A program made the translations under genes and the position numbers. A stretch of DNA of 48,700 nucleotides from an uncultured Lachnospiraceae bacterium (GTDB lineage: Bacteria > Bacillota > Clostridia > Lachnospirales > Lachnospiraceae), in assembly GCA_946407725.1 (NCBI GenBank), contig CAMJPM010000011.1, forward strand, positions 1 through 48,700. The letters are read 5' to 3'. Within the stretch, counting starts at the first letter, position 1, and each line of letters starts with the position of its first letter. Positions 8,403-17,769 of the stretch are shown piece by piece. A model generated the notes under the pieces. It did no database searches. It had not been told where the DNA came from and saw only the letters and a list, made by a program, of their open reading frames with translations.

Positions 8403-10145
8403 GTGAACAGAGCTTTTCTAAAAAAACTGTATAAATATCTGAAGCCCTACAGGCTGTTTCTCCTGCTGTCAGTTATGATGGCCTTTATTTCCGCCCTCAT
8501 AACCCTCTATATCCCTCTCCTTACAGGAAAAGCGGTGGACTGTGTTCTGGGACCTGGGAAGGTGGATTTTGCCGGGACATTTGGGATAATGGCACGTATT
8601 GCACTGGCTGCCGTTATTTCGGCATTATCACAATATCTCATGAATATCTCAAATAATGCTATGGCCGGCAGGGTGGTAAGGGACATGCGGGATGCGGCCT
8701 TCAGTAAGATTGAAAGGCTTCCCCTTAAATATCTTGACAATCACCCCTACGGCGATCTCTTAAGCCGGGTCATATCGGATGCAGATCAGTTTTCCGACGG
8801 ACTTCTTATGGGTTTTTCCCAGTTTTTTACAGGTCTGGTCACTATTTTCGGAACCCTTTTCTTTATGCTAAGACTGGATTTTAAGCTGGGGCTCCTGGTG
8901 GTGGTCTTAACGCCCCTTTCATTTTTTGTGGCCAGGTTCATCTCTTCCCGTACCTACCGCTATTCCCGCCGTCAGGCCGAGATCAGGGGTAAGGAGACTG
9001 CGTTTGTGAACGAAATGATAAACGGTGCCAGGGTCACTAAGGCTTTTAACAGGGAAGAAAGGGTGCTGCAGGACTTTTCCGGGATAAATGAGGAGTTCCG
9101 GGAGGCTTCCCTTAAGGCCACCTTTTTTTCCAGCCTTACAAATCCCTCAACCAGATTTGTGAATAACGTGATCTATGCGGCTATCGCCATAGTGGGTGCA
9201 AACAGTGTCATGAAGGGGTTACTCACCGTGGGCGGACTTACAAGCTTCCTAAGCTATGCCAGAGAGTATACCAGGCCTTTTAACGAGATCTCGGGAGTGG
9301 TTACAGAGCTGCAGAATGCTTTTGCCTGTGCGGAAAGGCTTATGGATCTAATCGAAGAAAAGCCGGAGAAGCCGGACAGGGAAGATGCCGTTACTCTCAT
9401 AAATCCTGAAGGGAAGATCGATATTGAGAACCTTTCTTTTTCTTATTCTGACGATAAAAAACTTATAGAGGACTTTAATCTGTCGGTCAATCCCGGACAG
9501 CATATCGCCATAGCCGGACCCACCGGCTGCGGCAAGACCACGCTTATCAACCTCCTTATGCGCTTTTACGATATTAAGTACGGCTCCATAAGGGTTGACG
9601 GCGTGGATACTCTGATGGTCACCAGAAAGAGCCTCCGTGATTCCTTCGGGATGGTTTTACAGGACACCTGGCTTAAAAGCGGGACGATACGTGAAAACCT
9701 GATAATGGGGGATACCTCTGTTTCCGATGAGGAAATGATAGCGGCAGCTAAAGCCTGCCACGCCCATTCCTTTATCAGAAAGCTTCCCAAAGGCTATGAC
9801 ACTTATATTTCCGAAGACGGGGGTACCCTTTCCGCCGGGCAGAAGCAGCTCCTCTGCATTACGAGAGCCATGCTTTCAAAGCCTTCCATGCTGATATTGG
9901 ATGAAGCCACCTCTTCCATTGATACCAGGACCGAAATAAAGATCCAGGAGGCCTTTCACAGGATAATGGACGGAAAGACCGGATTCATTGTGGCCCACAG
10001 GCTTTCCACCATCAGGGAGGCGGATCTTATCCTCGTCATGAAGGACGGCAATATCATTGAACAGGGCAGTCATGAGGAACTTCTTGCCCATAAGGGCTTC
10101 TATAACGAACTTTACGAAAGCCAGTTCGCGGGGAATGCGACTTAA
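8403..10145 (+). CDS. ABC exporter half-transporter, catalytic-site subunit
   Basis: A 580-aa protein, partner of the preceding gene. It has six membrane helices followed by a nucleotide-binding domain with canonical Walker A (GPTGCGKTT, near 372), Walker B with catalytic Glu (LILDEATSSID, near 498) and switch His (VAHRLST, near 530). Its signature motif is LSAGQ instead of LSGGQ. In the dimer that motif completes the degenerate ATP site of the partner, so the two proteins are complementary. The start is GTG at 8403, with AGAGG upstream. Confidence 0.92.
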   Translation: MNRAFLKKLYKYLKPYRLFLLLSVMMAFISALITLYIPLLTGKAVDCVLGPGKVDFAGTFGIMARIALAAVISALSQYLMNISNNAMAGRVVRDMRDAAFSKIERLPLKYLDNHPYGDLLSRVISDADQFSDGLLMGFSQFFTGLVTIFGTLFFMLRLDFKLGLLVVVLTPLSFFVARFISSRTYRYSRRQAEIRGKETAFVNEMINGARVTKAFNREERVLQDFSGINEEFREASLKATFFSSLTNPSTRFVNNVIYAAIAIVGANSVMKGLLTVGGLTSFLSYAREYTRPFNEISGVVTELQNAFACAERLMDLIEEKPEKPDREDAVTLINPEGKIDIENLSFSYSDDKKLIEDFNLSVNPGQHIAIAGPTGCGKTTLINLLMRFYDIKYGSIRVDGVDTLMVTRKSLRDSFGMVLQDTWLKSGTIRENLIMGDTSVSDEEMIAAAKACHAHSFIRKLPKGYDTYISEDGGTLSAGQKQLLCITRAMLSKPSMLILDEATSSIDTRTEIKIQEAFHRIMDGKTGFIVAHRLSTIREADLILVMKDGNIIEQGSHEELLAHKGFYNELYESQFAGNAT

Positions 10146-10212
10146 GGGTGCGGCTGCTGACGTAAAGTATGCACATATCTTTGTAAGTTAACCATAATTC
10201 CATAATAAAATA

Positions 10213-10241
10213 TTCATAAAATTTTAATTTTTTACTATAAT
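10213..10241 (+). promoter_or_regulatory. Promoter of the large amidase gene
   Basis: TTCATA (10213-10218), a 17-nt AT-rich spacer and a perfect TATAAT (10236-10241) form a good housekeeping-type promoter in the 263-nt gap after the ABC genes. The predicted transcript has a leader of about 160 nt that carries leader-element copy 2. Confidence 0.6.
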
Positions 10242-10358
10242 TGGTGGAAAATAGAGAATCTTTGTGCTATATTTTGTGTGTATGTTTTTAAAACCGGTAG
10301 ACATAAAGTCAGTACAATACAGTAAAATCGTATTATCCGGTAAGGAGTAAAAGAGGAA

Positions 10359-10384
10359 GCGAACCTTAAATGGTGTGGCTCTCA
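10359..10384 (+). repeat. Leader element, copy 2 (upstream of the large amidase)
   Basis: It differs from copy 1 at one position in the 26-nt core (GGTGTGG for GGCGTGG). It ends 24 nt before the amidase ATG, with the ribosome binding site GCGAGGAG between them. An internal ATG at 10370, preceded by GAGGAAG, opens a 6-codon frame (MVWLSK). Confidence 0.8.
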
Positions 10385-10408
10385 AAGTAAAAAAGCGAGG
10401 AGAAGAAA

Positions 10409-13400
10409 ATGGGAAAACGAGGCAGGATTTGGACAGCTTTACTATTGTCGGCGGCAATGACAATGGGAAGCATAAGCACGGGCTTTGCTTCAGAGATCGG
10501 GGAAAGCGCTTCTGTTTCAGCGGATACCGTCTCTGAGGATGACTTTGCAGAGGAGGAGTCAGATAACGGGATCGATCTTTCTCTGGTGAAAGGCGACGAA
10601 AACGCGCTTGGGTCTGAGACGGATGATGATACAGGAGAAAGCTCTGACCGGGCACTTTCTGATGAGGCATTGGAGAGCTCTGTCCAGGCACTTTCTGATG
10701 AAACCGGGGAAAAATCTGACCGGACACTTTCTGATGATACTGTGGAAAGCTCTGACCGGATACTTTCAGACGATACCGTGGAAAGCTCTGTTCAGACACT
10801 TTCTGATGAGACCGGTGAAGGTTCTGCCCAGGCACTTCCGGAGGAGAACGGCGAAGTATCAGGTGATTCTGTAGAAGAGATGGTCATATCGGAGACAGTC
10901 AGCACTGATGAAGCACCCTCTGCCGAAAAAGCAGAAACCGGAGCAGGCCTTTTATCCCTGGAAGATAAGGAGGCGGAGCTGGACGAGGATTCCACCACCC
11001 ATACCTACACTACCAAAGAATACAGTAAGGAATACGACGGAAATGAGTTTACGCCGAAATACACGGTACCGGCGGGTCACATTTTGTTATCACAGAATGA
11101 TATTAAATCTCCGGTAATTAAAAAAGAAAACGAGGAGTTTCAATTCAAGCCCATTAAGTTCGTATCTGAAACCCAGATATATTATGTATATCCGGCTGAA
11201 CCGGCGAAGGATGACGACTATGACTTCGTTTTGAAGAGTACCATTACAAAGAGACCCATAACCTTCAGAAGCGGAACCTATACAAAGATTTATGACGGTA
11301 CTCCTCTTTCCCAGGATTCAGCTCCGGGAGCACAGAAGCCCAGGGCTGTAAAGGGTTCCATGGTGGGGACCGAGGAATTTGCCTTTAAGTTTGATAAAGA
11401 TGCACAGATCACGGAGCCGGGTTCGGTTAAGAATAAATTCGCTGTATCCGAAAACGGTAATTCGGCCGAACCCAATAACTACGAGGTCAGCTACGAATAC
11501 GGGGATCTGATAGTGGCCGAAAAGCGGGAAAAAGTCAACAGTCTTGCGGAGCCCGTAAATGCAAGGGCCATAATAAACAAGAAGGGTGCGGTCAAGCTCA
11601 TCTGGAAAAAGGTGACAAGCTATAAGGCTACAGGTAAGAAAGGCGGAAAGACATCATATAAGATATACAGATATAAGGATGACGGAACCTGGACCAAGCT
11701 GACAGATGGTCAAACCAAGACAAATTATCTGGATAACAGCCCGGCTGAAGGAGAGAGAATGATCTACAAGATCATCCCCGAGGGAACGGATTCCTCCGGT
11801 GAATACGGCGAAGGAGAAACACCGGCTTATGTGCGGGTTACACCGAAGATAGTTTCCGTTTCACCCTATGACGGCATCCATTATGCAAACGTGACATTTT
11901 TGGGATGTGGCTCCGATACCGATAAATACACTCTGAACCACTGGAACAACAAAAATAAGGGATCGGTGGACGAGATAGTAAATATAACAAGATACAATAC
12001 CACGCTTTCCACATATAAACTGAACTCGGGCAGGACACTTAGCTCAAACTCCTATCTGGATGCGGGAGGAGACAGCGTAACTATCTCAGGCAATAATAAG
12101 GCCACCTTTAGTTTCAAGATCAAGGCAGAGGAGACCACGGTCTATGACTACGGTAAGGCAATTGAGCTGGAGGACAGCCGTTGGTCAAAGATAGTTAAAC
12201 TTAAGATGATATCTATGTCCCCCTATCTTAAGGGAAAGAGAAAGAGCGATACGTCCTTCACGCTTGAATGGGATACCATAAAGAAGGCAACAGGCTATCT
12301 CGTGGAGTACAGCAAGGACAGCAAGTTCTCTGAACTGTATACCACAAAGAAATACTTAAACGGCAGGGAAAACGATGAATATGAAGTTAAGGATGTGGGA
12401 ACGGGAATTCCGTTCTATTGCAGGGTAACGGCATATACAAAGAAAAAGAGTGACGGCAGTGAATACGGCACAGCTCTCGGAACCTCAAATGTCATTATCC
12501 AGTACGGACGGCAGAAAGCTGTTAAAAAACTGAAGGCGGAATATTATGAAGACGGAAATCCCAGAGCTGATGCGAGACTTACCTGGGAGGATGATGAGAA
12601 TGATATCAAGGGATATTATGTACAGAGATGGAGCTATGAATACAATTCAACAACCAAGGCTTATGATAAGCTGACGGGACATGCGGTACTCCAGAACTAT
12701 ACGGCCTCAGATAATAACACCAAGAAGAGGTATGCAAACACCGAGGGAGGCAAGATCACAAACGGAGAACTTATCAAATACTCCGTACAGTCGGTAAGAC
12801 TGATGAACGACAGGTCTCTTGGTGAAAACCACGACGGTTACGTATTCAGTGAGCCTGCGGAATTCTTTTACATGAACCCCAAGGAGGTTGAGTTTAAGAA
12901 GGCCAAGTATAATGTCAAGGTGGACGCTACCCTTGAGACCTCGGTCAAGCTTAAGCCCAAAAAGCTTCCGAAGAAATTTGACGGCTATAAGGAGTCCGAG
13001 TTCAAGGAGATATTCCTCTTCAATGATGATCTTGACTATGGTTTAAGGAGTGAGAGCAGATATACCAGCTCCGAGCTCAAGAAGTATATAACTGTTAACC
13101 CTGATACAGGAAAGCTTACCGGAAAGGACATTACGAAGGGTTCAGACATATACCTGAAGGTCAGCTCTCCCAATGATCCTAACAATGTTTATGACGAGGT
13201 AAAGGTGGCTGTGCTGAAAAACGGTGAATCCTCAGGTTCAGGCGGCGGCAGTTCCTCCTCCACCCTCAGGGTCTGCATAGACGCAGGACATGGCGGAGAT
13301 GACAACGGCACCACCCATAATGATCTTGTGGAAAAAGAAGTCAATCTGAAGATCGCAAAGAAAGTGGGAAAGTATCTGGAGGATGAGGGCGCAAAGGTTT

Positions 13401-13825
13401 ACTACACCAGAACTGATGACAGCTATGTATCACTTACCAAGAGAACTGACATAGCTGCGGATAAGGACTGTGACCTCTTTGTCAGCATACATTGCAATGC
13501 TTCTGACAAAAGCTCTTCTACCAGGGGAACAGAGGTTTACTATTCCGTAAAGAGTGAGTATGCCAAGAAGTCGCTTTCAAAGAAAGTCTGCGATGCGGTG
13601 GCTGATGCCCTGGGAACTAATTCCATAGGGGCAAAGACAAGGGAGGGAAGTGACGGAGACTATTATTCCGTGATACGTACCTCCGCTGCCAAGGGAATAC
13701 CCGGAATAATCGTAGAACATGCATTTATTACAAATAAAAAGGATGCCGAAGCCCTTAAGGATGACGATCTTATCGACAAGGCTGCAAAGGCAGAGGCGAA
13801 GGCTATTTATAATAACTGGAAATAA
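10409..13825 (+). CDS. Large secreted N-acetylmuramoyl-L-alanine amidase with repeat stalk
   Basis: A 1138-aa protein with a signal peptide (residues 1-28, cleavage after TGFAS). An acidic Ser/Asp/Glu-rich region follows, with six 12-residue repeats (78-149). Next come YDG/MBG-like beta domains (about 185-365; EYDGNEF, IYDGTPL) and fibronectin-III-like modules (about 370-830). The C-terminal amidase_3 domain (953-1138) has zinc ligands in DAGHGG, VEKEVNL and SIHCN, and the catalytic Glu in VEHAF. It should cleave the MurNAc-L-Ala bond in peptidoglycan at the cell surface. No sortase signal or choline-binding repeats are seen. The lipoprotein gene follows after 2 nt. Confidence 0.92.
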   Translation: MGKRGRIWTALLLSAAMTMGSISTGFASEIGESASVSADTVSEDDFAEEESDNGIDLSLVKGDENALGSETDDDTGESSDRALSDEALESSVQALSDETGEKSDRTLSDDTVESSDRILSDDTVESSVQTLSDETGEGSAQALPEENGEVSGDSVEEMVISETVSTDEAPSAEKAETGAGLLSLEDKEAELDEDSTTHTYTTKEYSKEYDGNEFTPKYTVPAGHILLSQNDIKSPVIKKENEEFQFKPIKFVSETQIYYVYPAEPAKDDDYDFVLKSTITKRPITFRSGTYTKIYDGTPLSQDSAPGAQKPRAVKGSMVGTEEFAFKFDKDAQITEPGSVKNKFAVSENGNSAEPNNYEVSYEYGDLIVAEKREKVNSLAEPVNARAIINKKGAVKLIWKKVTSYKATGKKGGKTSYKIYRYKDDGTWTKLTDGQTKTNYLDNSPAEGERMIYKIIPEGTDSSGEYGEGETPAYVRVTPKIVSVSPYDGIHYANVTFLGCGSDTDKYTLNHWNNKNKGSVDEIVNITRYNTTLSTYKLNSGRTLSSNSYLDAGGDSVTISGNNKATFSFKIKAEETTVYDYGKAIELEDSRWSKIVKLKMISMSPYLKGKRKSDTSFTLEWDTIKKATGYLVEYSKDSKFSELYTTKKYLNGRENDEYEVKDVGTGIPFYCRVTAYTKKKSDGSEYGTALGTSNVIIQYGRQKAVKKLKAEYYEDGNPRADARLTWEDDENDIKGYYVQRWSYEYNSTTKAYDKLTGHAVLQNYTASDNNTKKRYANTEGGKITNGELIKYSVQSVRLMNDRSLGENHDGYVFSEPAEFFYMNPKEVEFKKAKYNVKVDATLETSVKLKPKKLPKKFDGYKESEFKEIFLFNDDLDYGLRSESRYTSSELKKYITVNPDTGKLTGKDITKGSDIYLKVSSPNDPNNVYDEVKVAVLKNGESSGSGGGSSSSTLRVCIDAGHGGDDNGTTHNDLVEKEVNLKIAKKVGKYLEDEGAKVYYTRTDDSYVSLTKRTDIAADKDCDLFVSIHCNASDKSSSTRGTEVYYSVKSEYAKKSLSKKVCDAVADALGTNSIGAKTREGSDGDYYSVIRTSAAKGIPGIIVEHAFITNKKDAEALKDDDLIDKAAKAEAKAIYNNWK
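10640..10855 (+). repeat. Six in-frame 36-bp repeats in the amidase gene
   Basis: Residues 78-149 consist of six 12-residue units: SSDRALSDEALE, SSVQALSDETGE, KSDRTLSDDTVE, SSDRILSDDTVE, SSVQTLSDETGE and GSAQALPEENGE. They form an acidic, serine-rich stalk. The high DNA similarity between units suggests growth by duplication, so copy number may vary between strains. Confidence 0.85.
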
Positions 13826-13827
13826 AA

Positions 13828-14508
13828 ATGAAACGTAAAGCAATAATTATCTTCCTCGCTGCGGCAGTGTTATTCACCGCCTGCAGCGGGAAGGAAAAAA
13901 ATACCGATACCGGGGGAACCGCCGGGGAAGCTTCATCAGAAACCGCAGAAATTATAGAAGCTCCTTTCAAAGAAGAGGAAATAGAGCAGAGCGAGGCTGA
14001 TAAGATCCTTAAGGAAAAGCTTAAAGGTCTTGACTGTAATGTGATTTTCAGTAAGTTTACCCGGCTCGATGAGGTTGACTGTTACCTCTATTCTGTGGTA
14101 AATAAAGATGAGGAAAAATCGGATCAGATGCTGGCGGTGAATGCGGTGTCAGGTGAGGTTATGGTCTATGACCCCGACAGCGACAGCCTGCAGAGCTTTG
14201 ACCGCTTTGAGTACTATGAGGATGACGGTAGCAGTCCTGCGAACTGGGATGCCTCTTATTACCTCTCACCCAGGACCGTAACCCTGATGCCCGCGGATGA
14301 CAATTCCTTTGAGTTTTCCGTTAAAAAGGATGATGTGAAGGAACCGGAGCTGGAAGGCATAGCCAGAGTGAGCAGTAACAATCTGAAAGAGGCTGTTTAC
14401 GAGAAAGACAAAGTTTCCTTAACCTTTGTGAATAAGGGTGATACCCTGGAAATAAAGGATAACGGAAATAAAAGCGGCTTTGCGGGTATTTACACGATGG
14501 TACAATGA
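13828..14508 (+). CDS. Hypothetical lipoprotein
   Basis: A 226-aa protein with a lipoprotein signal peptide; the lipobox LFTAC places the lipidated Cys at residue 19. A polar acidic linker follows (residues 20-55). The mature domain (about 60-226) is beta-rich (CNVIFSKFTRLDEVDCYLYSVV, LMPADDNSFEFSV) and has no family I recognise. Its ATG lies 2 nt after the amidase stop without a separate strong ribosome binding site, so the two are coupled. A role at the membrane with the amidase is possible but not shown. Confidence 0.8.
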   Translation: MKRKAIIIFLAAAVLFTACSGKEKNTDTGGTAGEASSETAEIIEAPFKEEEIEQSEADKILKEKLKGLDCNVIFSKFTRLDEVDCYLYSVVNKDEEKSDQMLAVNAVSGEVMVYDPDSDSLQSFDRFEYYEDDGSSPANWDASYYLSPRTVTLMPADDNSFEFSVKKDDVKEPELEGIARVSSNNLKEAVYEKDKVSLTFVNKGDTLEIKDNGNKSGFAGIYTMVQ

Positions 14509-14535
14509 TGGGCAGCGAAATTTAGGGAGCTTATT

Positions 14536-15543
14536 ATGAAATTATTGAAAAAACTACTTGCGGTTATTTTAACAGCAGCTGTTCTAACGGGAGCATCAAA
14601 TGCGGCGGGGTTAAATCTTGTGGAGACCCGGGCGGCTGCCGCACCCGCAGGATTAAAGGGAGTATGGTTTTCCTTCCTTGACTGGCAGAGCTATTTAAGG
14701 GGCAGGGATCAGGCAGGCTTTGACAGCGCTTTTTCCGGTGTCTGCGATGTCACTCTTTCCCATGGATTAAATGCAATTTTTGTCCATGTGAGAAGCCATA
14801 ATGACGCTGTATATCCCTCCGGGATCTATCCCTGGAGCGCACAGATGCTTAACGGAGTAAATCCCGGCTATGATCCTCTTGCGGACATGGTGCAGATAGC
14901 CCATTCAAAGGGACTTCAGATACATGCCTGGATCAATCCCTACGGCTACAGGAACGGCGCTATCTGCGGTAATGCAGCCCTTGCCACCACCGCAAACGTG
15001 GTTTCAGGTGTTCAGGAGATAGTGGCGAATTACGCCGTGGACGGTATCCATTTTGATGACTACTTCCCGCCTATCGGAAAGGCAGAGACCAATTCCATGG
15101 TGAGTCAGGTACATACTGTATGTGCCAATGCCGGTAAGGTTTTTGGTATCTCTCCCCAGGGAAATCTGGATAATCTCAGGGCTTCAAGTGCGGATGTGGA
15201 CACTTGGCTTTCAAGCGGCGGATATGTGGATTATCTTGCGCCCCAGATCTACTGGTCAGATAATTACGGTGCCGCAGGCAATGTGACCATGTATTCCAAC
15301 CGTATCGGACTTTTCACAAGCATAGATAAGGCAGGAATTTCCCTTTATGTGGGACTTGCAGGATATAAGTCAGGACAGCCTATTGCAGGTGATCCGGGCT
15401 GGAGGCTTTCCTCCACCAACCTAGCAACCCAGAGGGACAAGGCACTGGGAGCCGGGTATACAGGATATATTGTTTACCGCTATAATACACTTTTAAGCGG
15501 AGTGGCGGCTGCAGAGCTCTCTGCATTGCAGTCCAGAGGTTAA
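14536..15543 (+). CDS. Secreted glycoside hydrolase-like protein, GHL10/DUF187 (YngK) family
   Basis: A 335-aa protein with a signal peptide (residues 1-23 or longer, up to AAA near 36). The TIM-barrel core has the GHL10 motifs LKGVWFSFLDW, HGLNAIFVHVRSHNDAVYPS, IHAWINPYGYRN, VDGIHFDDYFPP and APQIYW. It matches the core length of the family. Some relatives act on peptidoglycan-derived or other amino sugars; the substrate here is unknown. It follows two other envelope genes in the same direction with a 27-nt gap. Confidence 0.88.
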   Translation: MKLLKKLLAVILTAAVLTGASNAAGLNLVETRAAAAPAGLKGVWFSFLDWQSYLRGRDQAGFDSAFSGVCDVTLSHGLNAIFVHVRSHNDAVYPSGIYPWSAQMLNGVNPGYDPLADMVQIAHSKGLQIHAWINPYGYRNGAICGNAALATTANVVSGVQEIVANYAVDGIHFDDYFPPIGKAETNSMVSQVHTVCANAGKVFGISPQGNLDNLRASSADVDTWLSSGGYVDYLAPQIYWSDNYGAAGNVTMYSNRIGLFTSIDKAGISLYVGLAGYKSGQPIAGDPGWRLSSTNLATQRDKALGAGYTGYIVYRYNTLLSGVAAAELSALQSRG

Positions 15544-15552
15544 GGTCAGAAA

Positions 15553-16164
15553 ATGAGAAAAGCTATCATAAATGAGCCCCTGATACTGGCGTCAGCTTCG
15601 CCCAGAAGAAAAGAGCTTCTGGCAAATGCGGATATCCCCTTTGAGGTGATGCCGGCAGATATAGATGAGACACTTCCCTGTGACGATCCTGCGGAAGCGG
15701 CAGAAGAGATCTCCTGCCGGAAAGCGGAGTTTGTTGCAGAAAAGCTGATGAAGGAAGAAAAAAGGGATTCCTTTGTGATCCTGTCGGCAGATACGGTAGT
15801 CTCAATTGACGGAAAGATCCTCGGGAAGCCTGAGGATGAAGAGGAAGCCTTTAATGTATTAAAGGAGCTGCAGGGCAGGGAACATGAGGTGTATACCGGT
15901 GTTACCATAGGCATAAAGCATCCGGGAAAGGGTGTACGCTACAGACTTTTCCATGAGAAAACAAGAGTAAGGCTCTATCCCGTAAGCGATGCCCAGATAA
16001 GGGACTATATCGCCACGGGAGAGCCTATGGATAAAGCGGGATCTTATGCGATACAGGGATCCTTTGCCAAATATATCAAGGGAATTAAGGGAGATTACAG
16101 CAATGTGGTAGGTCTCCCTATAGGAAGGGTATTTAAGGAACTTAATCAGTTTCTGAAAAAATAA
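15553..16164 (+). CDS. maf: Maf-family nucleoside triphosphate pyrophosphatase
   Basis: A 203-aa protein with the complete Maf signature: LASASPRRKELL at residues 12-23, DIDETLP near 37, LSADTVV with GKPEDEEEA near 75-97, and GEPMDKAGSYAIQG near 156. Maf enzymes hydrolyse non-canonical or canonical NTPs to NMP and PPi and are linked to septum formation in Bacillus. Its stop TAA overlaps the first base of the acyltransferase start (16164), so they share an operon. Confidence 0.93.
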   Translation: MRKAIINEPLILASASPRRKELLANADIPFEVMPADIDETLPCDDPAEAAEEISCRKAEFVAEKLMKEEKRDSFVILSADTVVSIDGKILGKPEDEEEAFNVLKELQGREHEVYTGVTIGIKHPGKGVRYRLFHEKTRVRLYPVSDAQIRDYIATGEPMDKAGSYAIQGSFAKYIKGIKGDYSNVVGLPIGRVFKELNQFLKK

Positions 16165-17651
16165 TGGTTTTTAATTCGATTTCTTTTGCAATCTTTTTTC
16201 CGTTTGCGGTTCTGATCTATTTCATGATCCCTGCGGATAAGGGAGTATTCAGAAAAATATGGCTGCTGATATGCAGCTATTATTTTTATATCTGTCAGGG
16301 GGCAGTCTATGCGCTGCTGCTATTAGCTGTTACACTTGTGACCTACGGAGCGGCTCTGCTCATGGGGAAAGGCGGCAGCCTGCCCGAAAGCAAATTCGCC
16401 CAATCTTCCGGGGAGGAAAACCGGTTCCGGAATAAATGGATAATGGCTGTGGCCCTTATCTTCTGTTTTGCTTTTCTCTTTTATTATAAATATTTCGATT
16501 TTTTCTGCAGGACATTTAATATTTCCACAGGCTTAAACATAATTCTGCCGGTGGGGATATCTTATTACATCTTCAAATCCGCCTCCTATATCATTGATGT
16601 ATACAGGGGTGTCTGCGCCCCTGAAAGGGATTTTGTAAAATACGCCCTTTATGTATCATTTTTCCCGGAAATACTGGCAGGCCCCATAAGCCGGGCTCCT
16701 GAAGTGATGCCCCAGTTTGATGAGATCCATGAGTTTGACTACGACAGGATAAGAAAAGGGCTGCTCCGCATGCTCTACGGCTATTTTTTAAAGCTTGTGA
16801 TCGCATCCAGGCTTGCCATCCCTGTGGATCTCTTTTATAACAGTGTCAGGGAAAGCGGAGCCATAGAGCTCCTGATCGTATCCTTTCTTTTTCCTGTTCA
16901 GATATACTGTGACTTTATGAGCTATTCGGAGATCGCTATCGGGGCCGGAGAGGTTATGGGCATCACCTTAAGTGAAAACTTCAGGCAGCCCTTCCTGGCT
17001 AAAGACCTGTCGGAGCTCTGGCGCCGGTGGCACATGTCGCTCACCAACTGGTTTCGGGACTATCTCTATATTCCTCTGGGAGGAAGCAGAAAGGGGATAA
17101 TAAGAAAATATATCAATATTATAATTGTGTTTACAATGTCCGGTCTCTGGCACGGAGCTGCCTTCACCTACATATTCTGGGGGTTCCTTACGGGTCTCTT
17201 TCAGTGCATCAGCAGTATTACAAAGGAGGCAAGGATACGCGCCGGTGCCTCCTTCCCGGTTCAGAATACCTTTACACGCCTTCTCCACGGCGTGTACATG
17301 AGGGTAATGACATACATCCTGTTTTCATTTACGGCCATCTTTTTCAGGGCAGCTACCCTCGATGAAGCATTTACTGTAATCAAAAAGATATTTACAGGAA
17401 TAAATCCGGATACGATAATGGCCTTTGATCCCCGTACCATGGGTCTTGGCACCTTAAATCTTCTGATCTCCGTGATGCTTATAATCATTCTTCTCATAGC
17501 GGATATCATGAGGGAGAAAAAGGGAGATGTTTTCGCCTGGATCTGTTCTGAGAAATGGTACCTGCGCTGGGGGGTATATTATTTCCTCACTCTTGCCATA
17601 ATTTTAAGCTCCAACATCGGTGCCGCAAAGTTTATATATTACGCGTTCTGA
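16164..17651 (+). CDS. MBOAT O-acyltransferase (AlgI/DltB-like)
   Basis: A 495-aa, strongly hydrophobic membrane protein. The MBOAT core is clear: FFPEILAGPISRAPEVMPQF near residue 169, LWRRWHMSLTNWFRDYLYIPLGG near 285, and the catalytic-type His in SGLWHGAAFTYIFWG near 328. Such enzymes carry acyl groups across the membrane onto extracellular polysaccharide or teichoic acid. The downstream SGNH protein is a usual partner. The other dlt genes (dltA, dltC) are absent here, so an AlgI-type O-acetyltransferase of a wall or capsular polymer is more likely than D-alanylation. Confidence 0.9.
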   Translation: MVFNSISFAIFFPFAVLIYFMIPADKGVFRKIWLLICSYYFYICQGAVYALLLLAVTLVTYGAALLMGKGGSLPESKFAQSSGEENRFRNKWIMAVALIFCFAFLFYYKYFDFFCRTFNISTGLNIILPVGISYYIFKSASYIIDVYRGVCAPERDFVKYALYVSFFPEILAGPISRAPEVMPQFDEIHEFDYDRIRKGLLRMLYGYFLKLVIASRLAIPVDLFYNSVRESGAIELLIVSFLFPVQIYCDFMSYSEIAIGAGEVMGITLSENFRQPFLAKDLSELWRRWHMSLTNWFRDYLYIPLGGSRKGIIRKYINIIIVFTMSGLWHGAAFTYIFWGFLTGLFQCISSITKEARIRAGASFPVQNTFTRLLHGVYMRVMTYILFSFTAIFFRAATLDEAFTVIKKIFTGINPDTIMAFDPRTMGLGTLNLLISVMLIIILLIADIMREKKGDVFAWICSEKWYLRWGVYYFLTLAIILSSNIGAAKFIYYAF

Positions 17652-17652
17652 C

Positions 17653-17757
17653 AAGTTTGAAAGTAATACTTTCAAACTTTCATCGGTGCCGCAGCAGGCA
17701 CGTCACTGATGAATGTAACAGGTCTCTGACCTGTTACATAGCATGCTTGCCTGCGGC
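17653..17757 (+). repeat. Nested hairpins between the MBOAT and SGNH genes
   Basis: The 118-nt gap holds an 11-bp hairpin (17653-17663 with 17669-17679) and then a larger fold. The outer stem is GCCGCAG (17688-17694) with CTGCGGC (17751-17757). It encloses a perfect 12-bp hairpin (17713-17724 with 17728-17739, loop TCT). There is no T-run, so it does not look like a simple terminator. The end of this structure lies 12 nt before the SGNH start, close to its ribosome binding site AAGGTG. Confidence 0.65.
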
Positions 17758-17769
17758 AAGGTGCAAATT

